DNA from: Chlorokybus atmophyticus
Lineage: Eukaryota; Streptophyta; Chlorokybophyceae; Chlorokybales; Chlorokybaceae
Assembly: GCA_009103225.1 (NCBI GenBank)
Contig: RHPI01000935.1
Span: 1-28,337 of the forward strand
Length of the DNA: 28,337 nucleotides
Direction: 5' to 3'
In this document: piece by piece, positions 19,801-28,337 of the stretch
Position numbering within the stretch: position 1 is the stretch's first letter
Layout of the letters: the number at the start of each line of letters is the position of its first letter
Made by a program: the position numbers and the translations under genes
Notes under the pieces: generated by a model
What the model was told of the DNA's origin: nothing
The model's input: only the letters and a program-made list of their open reading frames with translations
The model's database searches: none

Positions 19801-22310
19801 CGATACCACTGTGTGCATGGTTGGTGTCCAACTTGATGGCTTTGTAGTGCTCAAGCAAGACGTCCATATCCAAAGACAGTTTGGTGTCTTCACTCTGCTC
19901 CACTGCATCAAGTAGAAGTTGATACAAGGAAACGCTGACCGTCTTGCTAATGGCAGCTGTCTTCAACAACGCCTGAGTATTCTCCAGCACGGTTGCAGGT
20001 GAGTCCTTCAGCAGCAGTTGAATCGCCTGCACAGCTTCCACCCCAATGGAGCCACCGGCAAGCACTAACTTGAGCAGTGCTGAACAGGCTTGGCCTGGCC
20101 AGGAGGCAGAGGTCTTGTTGTCTTGTGTTAACAATTCAACCATCTGCTTCAAGCCCTGCCTTTGCATCGTAGGGTGTAGCGAGCGCAACAGCATGAGGAC
20201 TGCTGTCTCACGCATCTGCGCCTGAGGAACCTGAGGAGTTTGCCAAAAGGGCTCTGCACCAGTCTCAAGTGCATATAGCTTGCTTTCTGTGGTGCCCATC
20301 AATCTAACAAGGGCTTCCGATAATGAGCGCACTGAGTTTCCAGTGCCAACCATCAGCTTTTCTGCCTGCAGTACGATAGATTAGTCATGCTTACAACTTG
20401 CACTGCACCTGCTAAGACACGATACCTGCCAATCAATGAAGAGACGCATAGTGTGTGGTGACCCAGCTGAGCTCATCTTGCAAAGGCACAGGTCTTCACC
20501 CCACAGACACACCAAGAAAGGCCTTTCCGCCAGCTCATCCGCTAGGCTTAGTGCCTACCATGCCATCAGCAACATCAACCGCTGGCAAGCACACACAAGT
20601 GCCGCGGTGGCATACATGAGAAGGCAATGCAGTGACACACATCCGCAGTAACAAGTTACGTTCATAGCAATGCACACCCACCATGCCTGGCACATGATAG
20701 CATACCTCTACTGCATACTCCACAAAATGAGGACACCTGGCCAGCTCACTACAAAACTGGGAGAGTCTGTTGAAAAACCCAGCCCTCATTGGCCAGCGCC
20801 TAACGCGTCTCACTGAGGACGTTGGGAGCACAAGGCGGGTTGCCAGTTGCTCCACCTATAACGACAACCACTAATTGCTGTGCGCCACTATAATATGTTC
20901 AGCCTGCAAAAACATAAGCACTATCGCACGCACCTGTGAGCGACGGGACGTGTTTGGCGCAGATGTTGACTCTATGCTTGGTTGAAGTGTTGCAGGCAGC
21001 AGCTGGTGGTGGCGCACAAGGTAGCGCAACTGCAAATGATGGCAATGCTCAATGCTCAATGAACATTCTGTGAGCTCAGTGTGGCAGCTTTCGTCACCAA
21101 TGTAACAGACAACATTCTTGCAAGCATGAAACCAGCTGTGGTATGCGGTGTCCTTGCGTCTGCAGCCAACGCATATGGCTTACCCAAACCAGTATTGCAT
21201 CTTGTTGCGAGCATTGCAGCAAGTTGTCAGGGATTGCAAAAGTTCTGCCAGACCAGGTGCCCTCCCCCTTCTCCCTTCCCCCCCTCCCCCCTCCTGCTAC
21301 TGCATGCGTCTATCAGACTCCTGAGCGCTGCAGGAACTACGTGCTGTACAGTTGATGCGACAAACTCAAGGACATGTATGCACTAAGGTGTACCCATGAA
21401 GCATAAGTGTGCATGCATGCACACATAATGTCGCCAGCACGAACTTCGCCCCCAAAAAATGGGACATGCTTGCAGGTGTAGGATTGGGCTATTGAACAGC
21501 TGTCGCAGAACAGGCTGACTCCCAACGCGCACAGTATGTGCAGTGTATGTTGCATGCTACTGGCGCAGGCACTTATTTCTATTGCCGTTATGCCATGTGC
21601 ATGCACCTAATGCTGGGCACCAAGCTGATCACATTGAGTGACAACACGCATTGCATGAAACTCTTGATGTCCCACAATGCAGCGAGTGTTGTTGCAATAT
21701 GGCGTGGTACAAACGGGGCGTGGTACACTCACGTACAATGCACAACTGACGCAGCTTCAACATGTTGTGACGATAACACCCCTCGGCTATGTATGAACTC
21801 GAAATGTACAGTAATGGCAGCTCACGAGCAACACAGAAACGTTGACTGAACAGTGCAAGCTATGCGTCCTTGGGTTATGCATACGGGTAGGAGAAGTACC
21901 TTTAAACTGAGCCATAAGCTCCGCGCATCCTCCTCTACACGTAGAAGGCAGCTGCCAGGCGGCGCCGTCTCCAAGAGCTTCTCCGCCTTGGCAGCGGAGG
22001 CAAGGCTGACAGCAATGCTAAGTGACTCCGGCGACAGAAACCCGCAACAAGACAGTGCATACGCCTGTGAGGCCCCAACAAGCTCCGCCCTGGGCTGATG
22101 CTGCGGTGGCTCCACTAGAAGCAGCGGTGCAGCACTGCCACCCCCTTCCCATTGTGTTTGTGGCTCGCTCCAGCTCTCAGGCACACCATCCCGAAACCTC
22201 TCCCGCAACTTCCTGCCATCAGATGGCGCCAGCACCGGATGCACCCGGTTGCTGACGACACAACGTTGCTCCGCGTCGTCCTCCTCCTCCTCCTCCTCCC
22301 CGTCCGCCAT
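15224..22310 (-). CDS. Large protein with helical HEAT/ARM-like region and C-terminal Ser/Thr protein kinase domain (partial exon model)
   Basis: The proposed start is the ATG at 22308-22310 (context gcATGGCGG); the first exon, to 21900, begins MADG and a run of Glu/Asp. Further minus-strand segments encode Leu/Ala-rich helices without a named motif (about 21165-20930, 20850-20700, 20355-19800, 19420-18800, 18435-18145), which look like HEAT/ARM-type repeats. A Ser/Lys/Pro-rich, probably disordered linker follows (about 18060-17440), then more helices (about 16990-16850). The kinase domain spans about 16835-15224: Gly-loop-like ARGAYAQVFKVEL across a junction, VALKVVDL (ATP-binding Lys), EELREEQC, HYDLKCDN catalytic loop, DFGES, TDFIKSPEML activation segment, SLTCLLFELITG, and RNPKLRPSVPEL before TGA at 15224-15226. 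The invariant Lys, loop Asp/Asn and DFG are all present, so it may be active. HYD replaces HRD. Substrate is unknown. Some exons in 21800-20900 and 19700-18500 are unresolved, and two adjacent genes remain possible. Confidence 0.75.
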
Positions 22311-22376
22311 GCCCTCCTCCCACTCCTTCCTCCCCTTGCCGCCGCTGGCCTACTTGCCCGTACAGTTAGCGGAGAT

Positions 22377-22418
22377 TTAGGGTTAGGGTTAGAGTTAGGG
22401 TTAGGGTTAGGGCTAGGG
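22377..22418 (+). repeat. Interstitial telomeric repeat (TTAGGG type)
   Basis: Seven tandem hexamers: five exact TTAGGG, one TTAGAG and one CTAGGG. The tract begins 67 bases upstream of the start codon of the minus-strand kinase gene and lies in the spacer between two divergent genes. It may be a relic of telomere healing or break repair, or act as a promoter element like plant telo-boxes. It indicates a TTAGGG-type telomere more than the TTTAGGG of most land plants, but this short tract is weak evidence. Confidence 0.9.
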
Positions 22419-23420
22419 CGAGCGTTATGATTGGTGCTTTATACTTTATACTATACTAGAGGGTACAGTGTACTGCGCTAGACCCGCTCAAGTACTGGTA
22501 TGGACTTCATACCTACCCCCCGTAGGTATGAAGGGGGTACCAAGTTTCGTCGCACGAAAAAGTCAAGGATGTTTTGCTCGGCTCTGCGGCGTGCGAAGTT
22601 CAGACACAACTTGGGCGCACAAGCAGAGGAATCCCTGCTTTTCCGAGGATTTAATACGGATTGTCGGTCACTGCGGGGCAAGACGAAGTCTAGGCCTAGA
22701 CCTCGCATTGCTGGGGTAGAACCTACCGCAGGGTTGAAGTTTGCAGTTGGGTGTTATCTTCTGTGTTCTTTCCTTCAGCTTCCTCGTGTTGGGTTCTCGC
22801 TGTCATAAGTGGCACTTGTGAAGTGACAAGCGGCATTCAAAGTGACATAACGCCAGTTGGTAGTACCAAAAACTGGTACCCTCACAAGTTGACGTACTGG
22901 ACAGCCAGAGCGAGAGGGGTCCCTTATGTTTTTGGTACCGCCCATATTAGCAGGAGAGAGAGATTTGTAGGGTTGCAATGCGGTGTAGCTGCGGCGTTTT
23001 GGGCGTGGGGGTGGCCAGCGCCATGGTGGCGGCGGTGGTGATGGTGGTGCTGCCCAGCAGGGCCGAAGCTATTGTTGCTTGTTGTGGAAGCCGAAGTGGC
23101 ATTTGGCGTAGCAGCTCAGGCGTGGTTGCCTCCTGTTGGCAATGCTGGGCTGGTCAGGCTGCATTGCTAGCAGCTGCTTGGCCTCTGTGGGGCGCCGATG
23201 AACTTAGCAGTAGCCGCAGCCGCAGTAGCAGCAGGAAAGGCTGGTTCTGTGCTGTTGATGTACTGCCGGTGTGTCTGAAGGGAGCTGCTGCTGCTGTGCG
23301 CGTGCGGTTGTCCTGGCCCCAGCTGGTCTGCTAGTCCAGTGCATGGTCGCTGCTTCTAGCTTCAGCTGCTGCTGCTGCTGGTCACGCTGAACAGCTGCAA
23401 GCGAGGAGCGGACCAGTAAC
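22419..23420. other. Spacer between divergent kinase and membrane-protein genes, unassigned
   Basis: About 1 kb with overlapping open frames on both strands (22468-22808 and 22978-23334) and no recognisable family. It contains a perfect 12-bp hairpin (22505-22516 with 22522-22533) and a GGTACC-containing repeat (22865-22880 and 22935-22940). From 22978 the sequence is rich in GCT/GCA/CAG triplets, giving Ala/Ser/Arg-rich frames on the plus strand and Gln-rich ones on the minus. A 5' untranslated exon of the downstream gene could lie here. Confidence 0.5.
22505..22533. repeat. Perfect 12-bp inverted repeat
   Basis: Arms cttcatacctac (22505-22516) and gtaggtatgaag (22522-22533) with a 5-base C-rich loop, about 90 bases downstream of the telomeric tract. 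Function unknown. Confidence 0.8.
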
Positions 23421-26400
23421 ATGGCTTCTCAGGTGATATGCTTGCTGTGTCGGGTCTGCTGTGCCCAACTTCCTTGCAAAGTAAGAGGTGTGTGGAGTCT
23501 CAAAGGGGATGGGTCCATATGGCAGGGCGTGTCTAGGACTGGAGCCTTTGCGGCGTTTAATCAGCCCCAAGCCAGCAGAACTAGCGCAAGCGTGCTCTAT
23601 TCTGACGACGAGAAGCAGCACCTGCGTCGTGCGAATCAAAGCTATCAAGATCTTCAACTGGCCAGTGCCGGCAGCTCACAAGAGCTGGATCACCAGGCCG
23701 AGCAGCAGCTGCTGGACAATAGGAGCGGAATACCAGTGGTCAAGCAGGTGATCCTAGCAACTACCCCCGCACTCACCATGTAACCCTCGAGCACAGACAC
23801 GCATGAACAATTGCACAAACGCGCGCACACACGTGCACGCAACGCGCATATCCATCCGTATGGAGGGCACGTACAGCCAACCACATTGAATGACCCCTCC
23901 GTCCTACTATGCTGTACAAACACTGATATGCCAATGTGAGTTGGACAAGTGGGTCGTGGCCACCAACAACTGTCTGGCAGGTCCTCAAAGTATTTGGAAT
24001 CATTGCTGGAACAGGCTTGCTTCTCGGTGGTATGTACTCAATCCTTGTCATTCCGGCAGTGAGCGTTGCCAAGAACAGCTGTCGTTTCACACTGCCTGAA
24101 GTGAACGCAGGCCACCAAACGGTAAGGACAACATTGCAGCGACAAAACTATGGTGCTATAGCCTAAGCAGATGAACTTGCTGTACACGCAATCCCAATCG
24201 GCTAAAGCTGCTCTTATGTGCACGCAGGCATGGACAAACTGCCTCATGCTGGTTTCTGTCGACAAGGCAATGGCCTTCTGGCGCATATACCTTCTGAACT
24301 TCTGGTGGCGGGTAACTGCCAGACGATGACCCATCGCAATTGCATAAGTTACATGTGTACACAAGGTGCCTTCGTTGAACTGCAAACTGTCTGCAGGTGT
24401 ACGGAGGAATGTTTGTTTTGGCCGAAATGCTAACAATGTAAGTTGCATAGTATATGTAAGGCCTTGCCATATGATCTTTACAAACGTAGGGGAAAGCAAC
24501 TGAGCTGGTGTATCTGTTGTGGGTTGCAGTCTTGGCTGGAGGCACTTGACTCGATACGAACAATGGACGGCCTGGACGGTGCTGGTATGGGGTGGCTTGG
24601 TTTACGCTATCTGTGAGTCCGCTCCCGTCCTATTCTTGGAGGCCTAGTGCGCGCATATGAGGCGCTTATTGCAACTGTAACACATGTCCTCGCTTGCAGA
24701 TCCTCTTATTGGCAGTTCCTACGCTGGAGTTCATTTCCTGTGGAGTGGCTACCCACAAAGCCTGTGGTGCTTCTGGAAATTCTCCAAAGTGACAGCACGC
24801 GAAATTGCCGAGTCTCGCGTAAGTCAGCGCTGCGTGCATCATGCCTGCATGACCTCATTATGACCTCATGGTAATTGCCAAGCAGCGCTAACATGTTCTT
24901 TCCTGGTGCAGTATGCAAGAGTGTACATGTCAGGCATTATTGTCCTAGGTTTCCTACAAGCCTTTTACCTGGTGCGTTGTTCATGCTATCTTACTGACAT
25001 CCCCTACAACAGCTTGAGGTGAAGTTCCTTAACCTTATGTCCAATGGCACTGCAGGCGGCAATTCAGTATGTTCTCTCACCTTCTGCAAGCGATACAGAG
25101 CGCACACTGTTCCGTCTTGTCCTGCACCCTGCGACCTGGTACGTCAGATGCCGCGTGACATCATCTTACCAGCGATGTAACTGAGCGGTGCATCATGCGG
25201 TAATGTGCACAGCCTAGGACGCTTGCAATAAAAGTAGAGACGTTGTGCCAGATGCAGCAAAGTGATTACACCTGGCTGCGTGTGAAACGCTTGCCCATGA
25301 TCATAAACTGTGATAGGTTCACTTGCTACACGTGTTCAGCGTTTTGACCATGGGTAGGCTCATAGCCGAGAAGTTGGCATTGCTGCCACTAATCCATTCG
25401 AGAAGATTGTAAACAAGCAACTCTGTGTGGTCGCCTGTTCAAGTGCAATTACTCCATCTCTTCTCCTACATCATGTTCGCTCACTTTGTGTGTGCATCAC
25501 TCAGGGAAGCAGTCCTCTCCTTTTATCGTGAAGCTGCCCGTGGGATCCATGAAGACGTTGGGCCTCGCAAGGTAATTTGGGGGTGGGCCCTTCGTGTTGC
25601 TTGCGTCAGCACAAGATGTAGTGTTAAGTGTCATGTAAGCGTAACTTACACTCGCGGCTACTGGCAGGTCGTCTCCATGATTATGCCATTGACCATCGCA
25701 TCAATATACGGTCGCTTTCTGATCGTGCAAGTTGAGGTACGCAAGGGACTCAGGCCATGACTACAACATGCTCGGGTGGTCCGGCCTCTGCGGTGATGCA
25801 AGCCTTCAAGTGATTGTCACTACCATGCAGAACGTTGGTGACATCTTCCTTCTCAACGTCACCCTGGCGCTCTTTGAGACAATGGGCAGACTCACCACTA
25901 GGGACAAGGACGCATGGTGAGTTGGCATGCTGTACAACTCAACAACCTATATGTGTTGGTTCTCACCATCATTGTTCGGAGGCAGGTTTGTGCGCATCCT
26001 GCGCGGCCCGCGCCGCATGGAGATAAATCTTGCGGAGGAGCGCTGCCGTGAAGTCAGACAGTACTACACGTTTTTGGCCATGCTGGTTGATTACGCCGGT
26101 ACGCTCCGCAGTACTGGATGGTGCTTCCACTTCACAAGTATCACCCAGTTCCCAGCGGTGAAGAAGCCGTGTATATACCCATGCATGGTAGTACCAACAT
26201 CATGTTCCCCCCTCCCCCCCTCTTTCAGGTACAGTTCTAGCGGCTATATTCTACTACTGGTCGAGAATCTCTGCTGGCGGGAAGGTCCCGTCTGTGTCGC
26301 TGGTGAGGATTGATGTTGGAACATTGCGTTGTTGTCACGTCTGTAGCAGCAGCTGCACAAGCGCATTACAAATTACCATATCATTGGCCTGTGGTGCAGG

Positions 26401-27016
26401 TGTTCGGCAACATGTTGGTCCAACTCTTCACTAACGCCATCGCTGATCTGGTCAGTCAGCCTCAAATGCATAAACCGATTGCAGTTGTGTGCATGTAGTG
26501 CTGGTGTCAAGGCACGCTTGAGTCAACTGTACGAGCCTGGGTACGTTTGGTTGTGATTCCACGTGATGTGACTACCTTGCAGGCAAACATGAGCTTTGAT
26601 GTCAAGTTTCATGGGCTCACGTTTATGGAGCCCCTCAAGAAAGGTATACCACACTCGTGCAAAACATCAAATGTTAATTCTGTTAATCTTTCATGCAACG
26701 CATCGCGCTTCTGTATCTATTGTCTAATGTCTCTGCGTGCGGTCCTCAGCCCTCAAATACCCCAAAACGCTTGCCCTGTGCCTTCTGGAGTTCCTGCTGG
26801 GAGGGTAAGCAGCAGCTTGTGATTGGTACATGTTTGCAGGTGTGCATGCAGGTTGTGCCCTTGATTATGGTGAAATATCTTTGTTGTGTCACATGCTCAA
26901 TCTCACACTTGTCTGCGCTATGCAGCGCTTTCGTCATCTGGCAAGTGCTCAACATATTCTGCCCGCTTGAAGACGAGAAGGGCCGCATACTGCTTCAGTT
27001 CTGTCCGCAGTTATAA
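23421..27016 (+). CDS. Uncharacterised polytopic membrane protein, 17 exons
   Basis: I do not recognise the family. Exons: 23421-23747, 23981-24121, 24228-24311, 24397-24437, 24530-24612, 24700-24818, 24912-24971, 25056-25138, 25505-25571, 25668-25736, 25831-25916, 25986-26098, 26229-26302, 26400-26450, 26583-26643, 26750-26804, 26926-27016. Every junction is GT-AG and keeps phase, giving 534 aa ending FCPQL. Hydrophobic segments likely to span the membrane include VFGIIAGTGLLLGGMYSILV, AWTVLVWGGLVYAI, SGIIVLGFLQAFYL, VSMIMPLTIASIYG, FLLNVTLALF, FLAMLVDYAGTVLAAIFYYW and LALCLLEFLLGGAFVIW. Between them lie charged loops such as SFYREAARGIHEDVGPRK and RILRGPRRMEINLAEERCRE. Residues 1-109 are polar and Gln/Ser-rich. 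The first exon (MASQ start at 23421) is the weakest part; it may hide another intron. The other exons support each other through phase. Confidence 0.8.
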
Positions 27017-28316
27017 ATTGCCCCTATCAGGTGCTGTTACAGTCCTGACCACAAATAGCTGCAGGTCGTGTTTGTTACTCTTACTCAATCATCCACACAA
27101 CGCAGCGATCGGCTGTTGTGCACTGCATTTAGACCGCTCAAGGCGCTCAACTTGAAGCACTGATTGGGTAGATATTCAGATATGACATTGGGTGTAAGTG
27201 AGATTAATTGTTCATTGAAACTTGGGCACGGCTGTAAGCAAGGTAGGTAAGTTGCATTGCAGTACATGCTTTGTGAAGTGTTAGATTAACACGGAGAGAG
27301 CTTGAAATCTCATCTCGCGTGCAATGGCGCGTCCATTGGCGTATTGCCCTGAGGTGCACCATTGTGAGTTGGTTGGCGCCAATGTTAGTGTGGCCACTGG
27401 CACTGGCTTTGGGCATATGCTCTGTGCCACAGCAACACATCTTTGACACGCGCGCACAAAGGCATGTGCTCCCAAGGCACACATCACCGCAGAAGCTTGC
27501 CACTAGGCAGGGTTGCACAGACAAAACAACACAAGTACATTGTGCACAAGTAAACAAGTTGAACTTCAAGTAGTAAATACAAGTCGTGGGGTCTAACAAC
27601 CGAATATGGCAGTTGCCATACCTGCTGGAACAGGGCTGGAGTAATGCAAGGAGAAACCAGCGGAAACTTCAAGACTGTGAGTGCTGCTGATCGCTTCATG
27701 AACTGCTCTACTGCCAGTGTTGTTTCAATAACCTGCACACACAGCACGCACCGCAAGAGCCTCTTGCTGAGCGCCCGCACGTGCAGTCTGTCAACATAAC
27801 CAAAGCTCCCAGAATCTGGCTTGATGATAGGCCGCTCAAAGGAAAGATGGCAGTTGCATCCATTGAGGGACACAACCTGTACGGTTCCAGCTGCGTTTGC
27901 GAGCACATTGCGTTACATACACAGTGCTTGACATACATCGACCACATGCATATGCGCACACGCACTACTCCACACAGGGTGGTTGCCTTGCTCGCCGGGC
28001 TGCTGCAATAGCTGCTGCAATGGCGCTGACCGCTTTCAGCCCGTGCGAGACATGCACCGACAACAGGACCTGGCGTTGACACATCACTGATGTCAACACA
28101 GGTTCTATTGCTGTTGGGACAATGCAACAGCAATAGAATCCGATGACGATGTTGTAGTCGTCGACGAAGATCATAGACTCATGCGCACAATACATTGACT
28201 CCAACAACATCCATTTCCTGAACACACGCATGGATCCCCCCCCTCCCCCCCAAATACACGCGGGCACGCAGCCGCGCACCCACACTCCCACGCACGCGCG
28301 CATGTGTGCACATGCA
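27017..28316 (-). other. Probable 3' part of an unidentified minus-strand gene
   Basis: A convincing exon lies at 27622-27732 (minus): 37 codons, phase 0 at both ends, tgtgcag before it and CAGCAG|GTATGG at its end, encoding VIETTLAVEQFMKRSAALTV and then LKFPLVSPCITPALFQQ. Just upstream on the same strand a segment at about 27880-27770 reads NCHLSFERPIIKPDSGSFGY after an ACAG acceptor, and further up at about 28070-27975 a helical Ala/Arg-rich segment VLLSVHVSHGLKAVSAIAAA follows a CGCCAG. Downstream, open frames at 27204-27599 could hold the last exon, but I could not choose a frame. I recognise no family. The gene would be convergent with the membrane-protein gene and run off the right edge of the window. 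Confidence 0.4.
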
Positions 28317-28336
28317 GGGGGGGGGGGGGGGGGGGG
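28317..28336. repeat. Run of 20 G at the window end
   Basis: A homopolymer of 20 G follows a CA/CG-rich low-complexity stretch (28210-28316, with C runs near 28227-28250). It may form quadruplexes, or may mark a sequencing or assembly problem. Confidence 0.9.
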
Positions 28337-28337
28337 A

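Noticed and set aside
25418-25571. An earlier acceptor for exon 9 of the membrane-protein gene
   Set aside because: It also keeps phase, but the acceptor at 25503-25504 has a long pyrimidine-rich tract before it and gives a smoother protein; the earlier site has a poor tract and stands as an alternative only.
25732-25830. Extension of exon 11 of the membrane-protein gene upstream into an open frame
   Set aside because: No acceptor in phase 0 was found upstream; the acceptor ccatgcag before 25831 matches the phase of the previous exon.

Overview
The window looks like nuclear DNA of a photosynthetic eukaryote of the green lineage, most likely an alga. It contains a nuclear gene for the chloroplast ATP synthase b' subunit with an N-terminal targeting presequence, a plant-type SF3B5 spliceosome gene, a RUS/DUF647 gene, and intron-rich genes whose splice sites are almost all GT-AG. 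A short TTAGGG telomere-type tract is also present. The exact species cannot be fixed from the sequence alone.

Layout: (1) 1-2785 is a decayed Ty3/gypsy-type retroelement cut by the window edge. Its pol reading frame carries a C5-cytosine DNA methyltransferase domain directly upstream of, and in the same frame as, reverse transcriptase and RNase H. (2) 2786-6775 is AT-rich intergenic DNA with several perfect inverted repeats, a cluster of GTGCCA/TGGCAC palindromes and an AT microsatellite. (3) 6776-7796 (+) is atpG, 4 exons, 241 aa. (4) 9049-9880 (-) is SF3B5, 4 exons, 87 aa, tail to tail with atpG. (5) 10450-14313 (+) is a RUS/DUF647 gene, 8 exons, 563 aa, divergent from SF3B5. (6) 15224-22310 (-) is a long multi-exon gene with an acidic N-terminus, a helical HEAT/ARM-like region, a Ser-rich linker and a C-terminal protein kinase domain. 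(7) 22377-22418 is an interstitial telomeric tract in the spacer to the next, divergent gene. (8) 23421-27016 (+) is a 17-exon gene for a 534 aa polytopic membrane protein that I do not recognise. (9) 27017-28337 holds fragments of a likely minus-strand gene and ends in a run of 20 G.

The genes do not form an operon or a pathway. They are unrelated nuclear genes: plastid energy conversion (atpG), splicing (SF3B5), a RUS protein, a kinase and a membrane protein. Exon coordinates were worked out by hand from splice consensus, reading phase and family resemblance. The atpG, SF3B5, RUS and membrane-protein models keep an open phase across every junction. The kinase gene model is partial.

The most interesting item is the methyltransferase-reverse transcriptase polyprotein. 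It is clearly dead here, with many in-frame stops, at least one frameshift and a damaged RT active site, but its architecture is unusual and living copies may exist elsewhere in the genome.
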